64,000 nt of DNA from Candidatus Heimdallarchaeota archaeon (GCA_030603365.1 JAUVXV010000016.1:26274-90273), one strand, 5' to 3'. Positions 1 to 9,740 are shown, counted from the first letter of the stretch. The notes: generated from the letters alone by a model not told the origin. Numbers and translations: made by a program.

Positions 1-315
1 TATATTTGGTAGAATTTCAGATATCTCATTTAGTGGATTTGATATTTCAAAAATTTTCAATTCTATACCAAGTTGTTGAGCTATTAGTTTAGCATCCTCA
101 GTGTGACTTTGATCCAATTCTTCTTCTGGTAAATGGATCAATGTTACATTTTCTTTACTAATAGCCAAAGCTGTTAAATAAGCCACTGCTGCAGAATCAA
201 CCCCCCCACTAAGTCCTATTACGGCACCTTGGACTGATGCTTCTTCTATTTCTTGATTAATGAATCCAACAATTTCATTAATTGCTTTTTCTTCATTTTT
301 AAGAAAGCTATCCAT
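1..315 (-). CDS. nadE: NAD+ synthetase, N-terminal part (cut by window edge)
   Basis: The product begins MDSFLKNEEKAINEIVGFIN and contains the PP-loop ATP-binding motif SGGVDSA near residue 40, followed by a stretch typical of the family that adenylates nicotinic acid adenine dinucleotide and amidates it to NAD+. About 105 residues are visible; the rest lies beyond base 1, so it cannot be seen whether the enzyme uses ammonia or carries a glutaminase domain. The PP-loop at the extreme N-terminus suggests the short ammonia-dependent form. An NAD kinase gene lies elsewhere in the window (43812), so both late steps of NAD(P) supply are represented. Confidence 0.88.
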   Translation of the reverse strand, partial: MDSFLKNEEKAINEIVGFINQEIEEASVQGAVIGLSGGVDSAAVAYLTALAISKENVTLIHLPEEELDQSHTEDAKLIAQQLGIELKIFEISNPLNEISEILPNI

Positions 316-392
316 TTTAAGTCGAATCCTTTTCAAAAACAGTGCTTAATAATCTTATTCTATGAGTAGAATTGTCCAGAAACAGAGAATTA

Positions 393-468
393 TGGAGCCC
401 CGAAGGGGGTTTGAACCCCTGACCTTTACCTTACCAAGGTAACGCTCTACCAGCTGAGCTATCGAGGC
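393..468 (-). tRNA. tRNA-Thr (anticodon GGU)
   Basis: On the minus strand a full cloverleaf can be folded. The acceptor GCCTCGA pairs with TCGGGGC. The anticodon stem TTACC/GGTAA encloses the loop TTGGTAA, whose anticodon is GGT, and the T arm contains GGTTCAAACC. The 3' CCA is encoded after discriminator T. There is no intron. A TATA-like T/A run lies near 495-505, upstream on the minus strand. Confidence 0.95.
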
Positions 469-702
469 AAATCAAATGAATTTTCCTCATATATTTTTTA
501 AAGATTATGATATTAAGAAGTTATTCTATTATCCTTAACATTATATTTTGACACTTTTCTTCTTTTTCACTAAGAACTAAACCTTCAACCCTTTTTCTAT
601 TGAGTATATTAGAAAACACCCTTTATGGAAAAATCCACAAAGGGCGAAAAGTCTAAATATACTTTCTTCAAATTCCTAACAAATTACTTGATTTGGGATA
701 AT

Positions 703-1812
703 ATGAAAAAGCGTTCATTAGTATTTATCATAATTTGCTTACTCTCTTTAGCAAATATACTGCCTATTTATTCAGCTACTGAACAAACAAATAGTGAAAA
801 ACAAATAATAGAATATGTTATTCTTTATGATGAGTCTCATGGTCAACTCTTCAACCGAACTCTTATGGAAACTGCTTTAGACTCTCTTTCCAACGTTACA
901 GTTCAAGATTCTGAAGTGGAAATTAAGATAACTGTATTGTTCCAAAAGAATGGGACAACATTTAATTCAACTAATTTGCAAGGTGTTGACCTTCTGATAA
1001 TCAGTAACCCAGGAATAGCTGAAGAAGATGTCATTTCCTCCTCTGAAAGAGATGCCATTCTGGATTTTGTTGAACTAGGCGGATCTTTATTCCTGCTTTG
1101 TAATCCATTAACTCATAATGAGAACATAACGGGTCATACTTCTACATTAAATAATCTCCTTTCTACAAGAAGCAACAGATTAACCTCTGCTAGGTTCTTA
1201 TCAAGCCCAGATCAAATCCATTCTCAAGTGATTATTGATGACTTTAATAGTACTTATGGAAATGATTCTTATATAACAATAAATGAATATAATGTTACTA
1301 AAAACATACTAAGTCGTCAAATTGATTATTTCTGGCAAGAAATGGAAATCGATAATGTGACGATTTATTCTACTCCTATCACTTTAGGGAATGAAAGACC
1401 AGATGACGATGATGATAATGTTGAACTGGCTAAAACACCATTTACCTCATATTCAGTTGATACTGATTATAATATTTTCAGAGATCCTGGAAACGGTTTT
1501 CTTACTTGGCTATTAAGCAAAGATTTAGGAAACTCTAGAATGGTAATGTCAGGTTCTACAATTATGTTTAGTGATTATAAGATATATGACAATTCAACTT
1601 GGATTGAACAGAATCAAAATCTAGATTTATGGAGTAATCTAGTACTTTGGCTTCTGGGATATACGCCTCATCCTGCTAGAGATCCTCCAGCAATTTGGGT
1701 TTTTGAGAATTATGCAATAGTTGTTGCTGTTATCTCTCTAGTTATTTTTGGAGCTTCTGTGCTTATCTATAAATATCGTAATAAAAGAAAATCTTCAATT
1801 AAGATACAGTGA
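703..1812 (+). CDS. Secreted, membrane-anchored protein with GATase1-like domain
   Basis: The ATG at 703 is chosen over an in-frame one at 625 because it gives an immediate signal peptide (MKKRS then LVFIIICLLSLANILPIYSA) and because a TATA-like CTAAATATA lies near 652-660. About 320 extracellular residues follow. They include alternating strands and the segment VDLLIISNPG...DAILDFVELGGSLFLLCNP, which resembles class I glutamine-amidotransferase-like folds in GldG/DUF4350-type proteins. No Cys-His-Glu catalytic set is recognised. One transmembrane helix near the C-terminus (AIVVAVISLVIFGASVLIY) and a short basic tail make it a type I surface protein. Its role is unknown, and no transporter gene is adjacent. 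Confidence 0.7.
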   Translation: MKKRSLVFIIICLLSLANILPIYSATEQTNSEKQIIEYVILYDESHGQLFNRTLMETALDSLSNVTVQDSEVEIKITVLFQKNGTTFNSTNLQGVDLLIISNPGIAEEDVISSSERDAILDFVELGGSLFLLCNPLTHNENITGHTSTLNNLLSTRSNRLTSARFLSSPDQIHSQVIIDDFNSTYGNDSYITINEYNVTKNILSRQIDYFWQEMEIDNVTIYSTPITLGNERPDDDDDNVELAKTPFTSYSVDTDYNIFRDPGNGFLTWLLSKDLGNSRMVMSGSTIMFSDYKIYDNSTWIEQNQNLDLWSNLVLWLLGYTPHPARDPPAIWVFENYAIVVAVISLVIFGASVLIYKYRNKRKSSIKIQ

Positions 1813-1849
1813 GATTAGATGTCACCAATCTCACAGTAGTTTTATTTTA
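1809..1849 (+). terminator. Hairpin terminator after the 703-1812 gene
   Basis: A perfect 8-bp inverted repeat, GTGAGATT (1809-1816) and AATCTCAC (1827-1834), with a 10-base loop overlaps the stop codon. It is followed by a T-rich run at 1839-1848. The position and the T tract suit transcription termination. Confidence 0.55.
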
Positions 1850-1898
1850 TACTTCTTAAAAAGTGGTGTATAAATATTGAAATTCTGTTATTTTACTG

Positions 1899-3173
1899 AT
1901 GGATGTTCAAGAATCTATAGATACTAGTTCTATTATTTCACAACTAATTAATTCGTTATCAAGTGGTGAAATTGATCCAAGTGATTTCAGAGTTAAAACA
2001 AATCAATGTTCTCAAACTATGACTAAAAATCTTTTTAGAGATAGTTTACCTAAATTTAGTTCAAATTTACGTTCAAAAGCTACTGATATATTCATCCGAT
2101 GTTTTTTTAAAGATGATTCATACCAAAACAATGAACTATGGAAATTCGTAGATTACAAAGATTTTTGGATACAATTGCGGAATTTCCATGATTTTGTTTA
2201 TTTTAGAAACATGACTTTTAATGATGTGATTAAGTTTTTTGAAGAAAATCTTGCTTGCTCGAATAGTCAATTAAATCTTAGTTATCTTGAGCAAAAAATA
2301 ATAAAACAACTCGATCAGTCTCCTCACATGCTAAATAAGGATTTAGCACAACAGTTCAATGTATCTGAAAAGAAAATAAGCAATATGGTGAATAATTTAA
2401 AATCTAAAGGCATTTACGTAGGTTGTTTGGTAGATTATCCAGCTTTGGATTCTTGTGAGTTTTTTACCTTTGGAAGTACACCGATTAATAATGAAAAAGC
2501 TGTTTTGTTACAGAAATATGAACTTTTCCCCAATTTTACAATGGGTTATGGTGTCTCTTCAGAGAAACTTAACAATTCCTCCTCATATAATGTAATAAAC
2601 AAAAAAATATCCTGCAATACCAGAATTTTAACCATGGGTATCTCACTAAAAGATTGGAGTAAACATCCAATTAAGAGAAAAAAAAAGATTTCAACAAATC
2701 AGAAAAAAGAGGAATTGACGTTTTATATTACTCCCATGAGCAAAGATTATATTCTACAATTAGTTAGAAACTGTGAAAAAGATTTCAGACGACCCAACAT
2801 TAAAGAAATAGCAGATATCAACAATGTTTCAATAAGAACACTATTCCGAATAAAATCGAAATTAAAGGATATGGGAATAATTGAACCAAGGATTATAGTG
2901 GAAAATGAAGAACTAATGACCATATTAATGGTATCAGATAAGGAACTTATGGACTTACATGATAAGGTACCTTTCATAAAATCGTATGAAATACAAGATA
3001 ATAAAAATAACATTAAATGGATGTCATTTCTTTCAATTTTTCCTAGTGATTTCAATTTTATATACAAAAATATCAATAAATCAGTAGACGTCTTTCAAGT
3101 AATTGAAAAAAGAGTTCTTAATCAAATTAAAAATAATGAAAGGTTGTTATTACATTTAGAACAAAAAACTTAA
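1899..3173 (+). CDS. Transcription regulator with two winged/HTH segments (Lrp/AsnC-like)
   Basis: A 424-residue protein of unknown target. Residues about 128-170 (LEQKIIKQLDQSPHMLNKDLAQQFNVSEKKISNMVNNLKSKG) form an Lrp/AsnC-type helix-turn-helix. A second HTH is seen near residues 300-330 (NIKEIADINNVSIRTLFRIKSKLKDMGII). Each is followed by strands that could be a ligand-binding or dimerisation fold, so the protein looks like a tandem duplication of an HTH-plus-effector unit. The TATA box TATAAATAT at 1869-1877 lies about 25 bases before the ATG, so the message is probably leaderless. It is 26 bases upstream of the RPA gene and may be cotranscribed with it. Confidence 0.65.
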   Translation: MDVQESIDTSSIISQLINSLSSGEIDPSDFRVKTNQCSQTMTKNLFRDSLPKFSSNLRSKATDIFIRCFFKDDSYQNNELWKFVDYKDFWIQLRNFHDFVYFRNMTFNDVIKFFEENLACSNSQLNLSYLEQKIIKQLDQSPHMLNKDLAQQFNVSEKKISNMVNNLKSKGIYVGCLVDYPALDSCEFFTFGSTPINNEKAVLLQKYELFPNFTMGYGVSSEKLNNSSSYNVINKKISCNTRILTMGISLKDWSKHPIKRKKKISTNQKKEELTFYITPMSKDYILQLVRNCEKDFRRPNIKEIADINNVSIRTLFRIKSKLKDMGIIEPRIIVENEELMTILMVSDKELMDLHDKVPFIKSYEIQDNKNNIKWMSFLSIFPSDFNFIYKNINKSVDVFQVIEKRVLNQIKNNERLLLHLEQKT

Positions 3174-3199
3174 ACAAAGTAAAAAAGGATGTTTATTGT

Positions 3200-5320
3200 A
3201 TGTCAAGTCAGCGCTCACTAAAAGAAATAATTGAAATAATCTCTAATGAAACAAATTTAGGAAAAGAAGAGATTCATCAACTTATAAACGATAAAATGGA
3301 AGAACTTGGAGAATTTGTAACTGAATTGGGCGCGGCTCACATTGTTGCAAGGGAGAAAAATGTAGATCTTTCTTCTGAACCACCTATACAAGTACAATCA
3401 CAATTAACTGTTGACCAATTGGTTCCTGCTATAACCAGTGTTAATATCATAGGACGTATTCTAAGGATTTATGATCAACATTCTTTCAAAAAGAAGGATG
3501 GAACCGATGGGGTACTACAGTCAATTTTAATCGAGGATAAAACCGGAAAAGTGAGAGTTGTTTTTTGGGATCAAATTGTATCTGAATTACAAAATAAGAA
3601 TGTCAAAGTAGGTGACCCAATCCGTATCTTGAATGGTTATACAAAACTAGGACGAGATGAATCAGTTGAAGTACATTTGGGAATTCGTAGTCAAGTTCAA
3701 ATTCGTCCTTCCGGTATTGATGACACGGAACTTCCTGCTACACAGTCTATATTTGTGAAAATAAAAGACATCAAAGGAAATGAGATTGACTTATCTTTAG
3801 TCGCTAAAATAACTCAAATCGACGATTTACTAGAATTTGAACGATCTGATGGAACTAAAGGGAAAAAGAAAGGATTGCTTGTTGGTGATGAAACAGGTGA
3901 AATCTACATAAATTTCTGGAATGAAAAAGTAGATATTGTTGATGATTTAGCCTTAGGTGAGGTTCTAGAAATAGTTGGACTGGCTGCAAAAGAAGGATTA
4001 AAGGGATTTACAGAGTTACATTCAAGTAGATACACAAATGTATCTAAGAGGGATAAAACAAAGGATATCATTGTAAAGAAGGGTTTCATCGGTTCCGGAA
4101 CAGCTGCTGAGGCACAGCTAAAACCAATTGATCAAATTACTAGTGTTGGTAGTCTTGTTTCTACTAAAGGATTGATTGTTAATATAGTTCCTGTACATGA
4201 ATTTACTAGAGAAGATGGCTCTAAAGGAATGGTTAGAAACGTTTCAATTTCTGATAAATCAGGTATAGTTATTGTGGTTTTATGGGATGATAAAACCCAA
4301 CTAGTCAATGAAGAAGACATTAACAAAGTGTTGCTTATATCAAACGGTTATACAAGAAAAGGTAGAAATTCTAATATTGAAGTTCATTGTGGAAATCAAA
4401 CCCAACTCGATATTAAAAGCCCTGATTCAGATGATACCATACAGCACCTTTTTGATTTTATAGATATTAAAGATATAAAAGATGATTTAGAGGTGGCTCA
4501 TGTTAAGGGAGTAGTTATTGATTTACCTGCTGTTCAGGATATTGTGACAAAAGATAATGAAACCGTTCAATTAAGAAATCTTAGAATTGAAGACCAGACA
4601 GCTTCTATTCGAATTACTTGTTGGAGAGAAAATGTATCAAAATTATCTGGTTTAACTGAGGGAGATCATATTGAATTGTTGAATGCTAAGGTCAAAGAAG
4701 ACACTGGATATGGTTCAGAACTTCTTATAACAAGAAATACTATTGTCAAAAAATCACTTTCTAGTTCATCAAATCCTCAAGGATTTGTTTCTAGTTTAAC
4801 AGTGTCTCCAAAGGAATCTAATTTTGAGAAACTCAAAGATATTGAAGATATAGAAGAAGGTGATAATATTACTATCCAAGCTACTGTGATTAAACTTATA
4901 GAAAAACAATTTGTATATCCTCTCTGTCCAGAGTGTAAGAAAAAGATGAAAAAGGAGAATTCTGATTATATCTGCTCAGAACATGGAGAAGTATCTGAAC
5001 CTCTCAACCGAATCCTATTTACATTCATTGCAAATGATGGAACTGGGAATATCAATGTTCTTTGTGCTGGAAAACTCGCGGAAATCGTTTTAGGTATGTC
5101 TGCTAATGATGCTGCGAGAATGGTCGAAGAAAATGAATCTGAAAAAGCTCCCTACTCTTATCTTAAAGCAAAGAATTTCGTCAATTCAGAACTTATTATA
5201 AGTGGTAAAGTTAATAAGAACCCCTATCTAAAGAGTTTGGAAATAATTGCTAACTCTATTGAAAGAGTAAAATACAATGAAGCAACGAGAACAATGATTA
5301 AACAGATTCATACAGATTAA
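3200..5320 (+). CDS. rpa: Replication protein A-like ssDNA-binding protein, five OB folds plus zinc finger
   Basis: A 706-residue single-stranded DNA-binding protein for replication and repair. Five OB-fold units can be read from the recurring strand motif D-x-T/S-G-x-I/V followed by W or C: EDKTGKVRVVFW (about 112), GDETGEIYINFW (about 230), SDKSGIVIVVLW (about 350), EDQTASIRITCW (about 465) and NDGTGNINVLC (about 610). The last unit is interrupted by the zinc-finger pattern CPECKKK...YICSEHG near residues 575-595, as in euryarchaeal RPA large subunits. The N-terminal helical segment (about 1-55) is also typical of that family. The sequence AAGGATG precedes the ATG. Confidence 0.9.
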   Translation: MSSQRSLKEIIEIISNETNLGKEEIHQLINDKMEELGEFVTELGAAHIVAREKNVDLSSEPPIQVQSQLTVDQLVPAITSVNIIGRILRIYDQHSFKKKDGTDGVLQSILIEDKTGKVRVVFWDQIVSELQNKNVKVGDPIRILNGYTKLGRDESVEVHLGIRSQVQIRPSGIDDTELPATQSIFVKIKDIKGNEIDLSLVAKITQIDDLLEFERSDGTKGKKKGLLVGDETGEIYINFWNEKVDIVDDLALGEVLEIVGLAAKEGLKGFTELHSSRYTNVSKRDKTKDIIVKKGFIGSGTAAEAQLKPIDQITSVGSLVSTKGLIVNIVPVHEFTREDGSKGMVRNVSISDKSGIVIVVLWDDKTQLVNEEDINKVLLISNGYTRKGRNSNIEVHCGNQTQLDIKSPDSDDTIQHLFDFIDIKDIKDDLEVAHVKGVVIDLPAVQDIVTKDNETVQLRNLRIEDQTASIRITCWRENVSKLSGLTEGDHIELLNAKVKEDTGYGSELLITRNTIVKKSLSSSSNPQGFVSSLTVSPKESNFEKLKDIEDIEEGDNITIQATVIKLIEKQFVYPLCPECKKKMKKENSDYICSEHGEVSEPLNRILFTFIANDGTGNINVLCAGKLAEIVLGMSANDAARMVEENESEKAPYSYLKAKNFVNSELIISGKVNKNPYLKSLEIIANSIERVKYNEATRTMIKQIHTD

Positions 5321-5387
5321 AATCAAGTGTTTTTGCAATGGGTCGAAAAGCTTATTAATAAACATGAAACAGCTTCAAACGAGCAAC

Positions 5388-5498
5388 ATGGATTTCCTTG
5401 TAATAAAAACAATCACTATTATTATTGTAATATTAGCAGTAGTTTTTGCACTCTTTTACCATGCATTTAGTATAGGGAAAGAAGAAGAAACTGCATGA
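5388..5498 (+). CDS. Small single-span membrane protein (36 aa)
   Basis: A short open frame encodes MDFLVIKTITIIIVILAVVF, then ALFYHAFSIG and an acidic tail, KEEETA. It has one hydrophobic helix and a charged C-terminus. A TATA-like TTATTAATA at 5352-5360 lies 28-32 bases before the ATG at 5388, favouring this start over the in-frame ATG at 5364. The stop falls 3 bases from the stop of the convergent 957-residue gene. No family is recognised. The promoter spacing and hydrophobic composition support a real gene, but nothing else does. Confidence 0.4.
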   Translation: MDFLVIKTITIIIVILAVVFALFYHAFSIGKEEETA

Positions 5499-5500
5499 TT

Positions 5501-8374
5501 TTAGATTTCCAGTATCATACCTTTCTTCTTATTATAGATTTTAATTCCAGCTGTTATTACTCCTAGAAGTACGCTTGTACTTGCTACCACAGGAATAATT
5601 AAATTCGTTATAGAATTTGCTTGATTATTTTTGTTTCCTACCAAATCTAAAATGAGACTGCTGCCCTGTACTATATCTAAATTTGTAAAATACACATAAA
5701 GATCATTTACTTCTAAACTGTAAAACTCGGTAACATCATTTTGATTATTTGTTACAAGCTTCCATTCATATTTTGAAGTAGCATAACTTTCATTTAACTG
5801 GTATAAAACTGATAAATTTGAGTATCCTTTTGTCTCTGTGCTTATTATAAAGTGGATTGTTATGCTATCTTCGTTTTCTTCATTAGTAGCTTCAAAATTA
5901 GGTCCATTTGTCATGATAACTAATTTGTGATCATTCGTTTCTTCACTTGCTTGTATCTGCCAATAAAAGGCATTTGCATCCCAATTCACAGGAATTCTTA
6001 AAGCTTGGGTTTCAATATACGCATCTAGTATAGGAACCATTTCCTCTTCTATCATGAATGTCCATCTATCGTGGGTTAAAGAATAGTTGATATCATAAGT
6101 TAGGGTTATATTTGTGGCAACAAGAACATCCTCGGCACTTCTTTCTGCTTCAACCAACGTATTTTCAAATTCTATTTCAAAAGTCCTAGTAGCTACAATC
6201 TGAGAAACCTTGAATATTGTACAAGTAACATTTACAAGTAAAAGGTCTAAAGGTAGCTCAGCTATATAGATGAATAGACCATTTGCTTCAGTTATCCCTG
6301 TATATTGGTCGTTATGATTGATCTCTATACTAATTGGAGCATACCCCACGGGTAATCCGCTAGAGGAGATGTTGAAATTCAAAATATATTCAGATGGATT
6401 ATCTGATAATTCATGCTGTAGATCAATAAGAATCTCACTTTCATAGATAGTGATGTTGACGTATTTAGTTATGGTTGAATGGGTTTGTGATTCCGCTTGA
6501 ATTTTCACAATATATTCATTTTGCGTCAAATAAAAGGATGATATTAAAATTATATACTCTTCATCTTGTTTAATAGCTTGAATTATCTCCCCATCTATAT
6601 TTGCATAGATTATAGCGTTTTCTATTTCAGAATATTGATCTAAGCTTAAGTAAGACACTCCGAGCTCTTTAATTGCATATTTCGGAATGTCTATTTGTTC
6701 CTCAACAGTCATTGATGCTGGTTTTCTGAGCAGGTTTATTGTACTGTTTCTATAACCTATATAATCCCCATCTAATATTAGAAAAGTTATATCGATATTT
6801 CCATCTGTAATCCATGGTGGAAACGAGTACAGAATATTATTATCAACCATTTCACATGTTGAACCTCCCGTCTCTCTTTTGGTCCAAAATATGTAAATAA
6901 ATGTGCTAGAAACTGGTTCTTGAAATTCAAATGAAGCGTTTAATACTTCAAATATTGTTGTATTCTCATAGTTTACATCTACTATGTGATTTATTACAGT
7001 AAAATCACATTTAATGGTGAAAATTGCTTCCCGAATTGCAAGAGTTAGTATTTTGTATCCGTTGCTTAAATCATCAACAGATATGATATCTGCACCTGTT
7101 GGATTCCCAAATATTACCCACAAGTCTGGATATGTGATGTTTATTTGATCTATTAACGGACTTAAATCTAAAATATTAATTGAATACAAAAGCGTTGACA
7201 CATTATAGAATAGAATCTGTTTTTCATATGCTATCTCAACTGTTCCAGATGATCTTACTGTAAAATTTCCTTCTATCGAATTATTTGAATTATATGTCCA
7301 TATAATATTGTATTCATATGGTGCATCATCTTCAAATAGAATGACTGCTTCAATAGAACCAGTTCCAGGACCTGTAGAACTTATCTGTATGTCATTAATT
7401 CTTAAGTCAATATCCGAAGGTGTTACAGACGTTTTGACTTGAAATTCATCAATTAAAACTGTACATTCCGATATTTCAGGTGAAATCACATATATACCAA
7501 AAGACTTCATCATAGTTGGTATAAATGGATCACCCTCTGTAAATAGATCTGAAATAGATAGGGAATAATGATTCCATTGATCATTCCAGCTACTGTTCTG
7601 AAGAAGTCTATACACAATGAAGGGAGATGTTGTGTTGTCACCAATTGAAGGAGGATCTATATTTGTATGGTGCCAATGAATTATCATTATTCTACATGTA
7701 TCAAAAACGAAATCAAAAATCAATGAAGAGTTTACAACATTTTGCAAACTTGAATTTGATACAAGAAAATAGCTGTAGGATATCTTTGTATCTGTATTAT
7801 ACAAAGGTAAATCTTTCTGGTATAATGCGTATGTTATAGATTCCATATTGTAAGAATAGAATTTCCATGCATAATTCCCTTCTAAACTATCTGTTTCTTC
7901 TATTCGTTCCAAACCAAGACCTACATTAGTTGCATCCTCTGCATAAAATTTTGATTGTTCTTCAGCACCAGGGTTTTGTATATACTGTGACTCTAAGTTA
8001 GTTACATTGCCTTCAATTGAATATTCTCCATTTCCAGGAAGAGTAATGCTTGAATTATATTCTCCAATAATGCCATTAGTGTTTTCCCCCACATAATTTC
8101 CAGTTACATTAACCTCGGGATTAAAAGCATTCAATGTTTCTTCTAATGTTTCTTCTTCTCCTAAAGCTTCTAAACTTAATCTGTTCTCCTCTGTATTCGT
8201 TTTTTCTTTGGTAAAATCCCCACTAGCATCTAGACTTTTTAATCCTTCTTTCCCACTCTCTATGTACCCTTGTTGGTCTACATAGGCGTTTTCTCCATTA
8301 AAAGTAATTGGGGCCTCTAATACTAGCACCAAATAAAACAGTAAAACTGTTGCAATTATCTTCCTGTATTTCAT
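5501..8374 (-). CDS. Large secreted surface protein with C-terminal membrane anchor
   Basis: A 957-residue protein. The N-terminus MKYRKIIATVLLFYLVLVLE is a signal peptide. Residues about 30-120 are polar and acidic. About 140-330 look like a jelly-roll or concanavalin-type domain (repeated Y/W strands ending in VLIDEFQV). The rest consists of several Ig-like beta domains, with many N-x-S/T sequons that suggest N-glycosylation. A transmembrane helix near 925-945 (IIPVVASTSVLLGVITAGI) and the tail YNKKKG anchor it. No enzyme motif was found; it may be an S-layer-associated or adhesion protein. A TATA-like AAGATATAG lies near 8393-8403 on the minus strand. Confidence 0.7.
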   Translation of the reverse strand: MKYRKIIATVLLFYLVLVLEAPITFNGENAYVDQQGYIESGKEGLKSLDASGDFTKEKTNTEENRLSLEALGEEETLEETLNAFNPEVNVTGNYVGENTNGIIGEYNSSITLPGNGEYSIEGNVTNLESQYIQNPGAEEQSKFYAEDATNVGLGLERIEETDSLEGNYAWKFYSYNMESITYALYQKDLPLYNTDTKISYSYFLVSNSSLQNVVNSSLIFDFVFDTCRIMIIHWHHTNIDPPSIGDNTTSPFIVYRLLQNSSWNDQWNHYSLSISDLFTEGDPFIPTMMKSFGIYVISPEISECTVLIDEFQVKTSVTPSDIDLRINDIQISSTGPGTGSIEAVILFEDDAPYEYNIIWTYNSNNSIEGNFTVRSSGTVEIAYEKQILFYNVSTLLYSINILDLSPLIDQINITYPDLWVIFGNPTGADIISVDDLSNGYKILTLAIREAIFTIKCDFTVINHIVDVNYENTTIFEVLNASFEFQEPVSSTFIYIFWTKRETGGSTCEMVDNNILYSFPPWITDGNIDITFLILDGDYIGYRNSTINLLRKPASMTVEEQIDIPKYAIKELGVSYLSLDQYSEIENAIIYANIDGEIIQAIKQDEEYIILISSFYLTQNEYIVKIQAESQTHSTITKYVNITIYESEILIDLQHELSDNPSEYILNFNISSSGLPVGYAPISIEINHNDQYTGITEANGLFIYIAELPLDLLLVNVTCTIFKVSQIVATRTFEIEFENTLVEAERSAEDVLVATNITLTYDINYSLTHDRWTFMIEEEMVPILDAYIETQALRIPVNWDANAFYWQIQASEETNDHKLVIMTNGPNFEATNEENEDSITIHFIISTETKGYSNLSVLYQLNESYATSKYEWKLVTNNQNDVTEFYSLEVNDLYVYFTNLDIVQGSSLILDLVGNKNNQANSITNLIIPVVASTSVLLGVITAGIKIYNKKKGMILEI

Positions 8375-8684
8375 CCTATTATCTTATGTAAACTATATCT
8401 TAAAAACAGCACAATTTTTTCGAGTAGATTTTTGTTGTGTTAGTTAACAATATAAAAACACTATCTATAGAATCAAACTCTAAGGCTTAGCAATTCGCAG
8501 TAATCTTCTAATCTTTTTCATGAAAAATGAAAAATTAATACTTTCAGTGAACAGCCCCTTCTTTCTATTCTAGTCTACTGAAATTAGTGATAAGAATATT
8601 AGATTTTATCTGTACTCAGTATTAGCTCTGTTTGAATCTTAAAAATTCTCAATAGTTTCGATATGGTTATTTTTATTGAGTAAA
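8375..8684. promoter_or_regulatory. Divergent intergenic region between surface protein and TFB
   Basis: About 310 bases without a coding frame I can support. It should hold a minus-strand promoter near 8393-8403 for the surface protein. For TFB, the TATA-like run TCTTAAAAAT at 8637-8646 lies about 30-40 bases before the TTG/ATG starts. A short palindrome (TTTTCATGAAAAATGAAAA, near 8516-8535) lies in the middle. No RNA gene is recognised. Confidence 0.4.
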
Positions 8685-9716
8685 ATGGAAAGTTGCTTGT
8701 GTGATGAATGTGGATCTCGAATAGTTGAAGAGAACGGGGAGAATGTATGTCAAAAATGTGGTCTTGTACACGATCCTATACTTGAATCTTCATCTTTTCA
8801 ATTAGGTTCAGTGAAAAATGGTGTATCTAGAAAAAACCAACAATATACTTCAATAAATAACAATTTAACTGTTGTAAGTTCTTTAGGTTCATCTATTGGT
8901 TCAGTAGAAGAATACATGTTTAGGGATGCAAATGGGTCTCTTTTAGATGAAACTATGCAATATAAGTTTCGAAAATTTAAAACTTACTATCACATCCCTG
9001 GAGCTATTAAAGGAAAGGAAACTGATTTTAGAACTTTAAAGATTTTAAATGAGGTCTTTTCACGACTTCAAGTTCCAAACAAAATACGAGAAAGGACCCT
9101 CTTTCTCTATCATCAATATAAATCGGAACACAAAAAGAAGATAACAAATCATGTTCTGCTTTCAGCTATGGCACTATTTCTAAGCATACGTGAATCAGGG
9201 ACAAATTGTCCTCTTACACTAAAGGAAATAGTAAATACCTACAGGGAGCTAGGTCATAGAGTTCTTGGAAAAAATCTACTAAGTCTTATGCAAGATCTGA
9301 ATATCAAACCAACTTCAAGTGGGGTTAGAAGAAGTGAAGAATATGTTTTCAGAATATGTTCTCTGATTTGCCGTTGTCCAATAATAAAGGAAAGAATTGA
9401 GAAGAAGTATTCCATAGATGTTTATGTTTATGAGAAAATGCTTCAACTTCTTTGTTTGAAGATACTTGAGCGTATACCATATCCTGATCGCGGAGGAAGA
9501 AGACCCTATCCTCTTTCAGCAGCTTCTGCTTATGTAGCTGATAAGCTCTTATCAAGAAAGATAAAACACTCTTCTGCTCTAACACAAAAACTTGTAGCTC
9601 AATCAGCAAACGTTGCAGAGTTTACAATAAGAGATCATGCTGAGTTTATGTTTTCTTATGATTATGAGAATATTATTAATGATATCAGTGAAAGATTATC
9701 TTCAAGTTTTGTTTAG
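8685..9716 (+). CDS. tfb: Transcription initiation factor B (TFB), divergent paralogue
   Basis: TFB bridges TBP-bound promoter DNA and RNA polymerase. The N-terminal zinc ribbon (C-x2-C ... C-x2-C: CDEC, CQKCG) is intact, and two cyclin-like repeats follow (about 90-190 and 200-340), ending in the HTH-like segment AFTIRDHAEF-type. The B-reader region after the ribbon is unusual: the usual G-P-E-W-R segment is absent and is replaced by a Ser/Asn-rich stretch (SSSFQLGSVKNGVSRKNQQ). This suggests a specialised second TFB rather than the housekeeping copy. The ATG at 8685 is preferred; an in-frame TTG at 8676 would add three residues. Confidence 0.85.
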   Translation: MESCLCDECGSRIVEENGENVCQKCGLVHDPILESSSFQLGSVKNGVSRKNQQYTSINNNLTVVSSLGSSIGSVEEYMFRDANGSLLDETMQYKFRKFKTYYHIPGAIKGKETDFRTLKILNEVFSRLQVPNKIRERTLFLYHQYKSEHKKKITNHVLLSAMALFLSIRESGTNCPLTLKEIVNTYRELGHRVLGKNLLSLMQDLNIKPTSSGVRRSEEYVFRICSLICRCPIIKERIEKKYSIDVYVYEKMLQLLCLKILERIPYPDRGGRRPYPLSAASAYVADKLLSRKIKHSSALTQKLVAQSANVAEFTIRDHAEFMFSYDYENIINDISERLSSSFV

Positions 9717-9740
9717 AATATTTGTGTTGAAAAAAATAGT

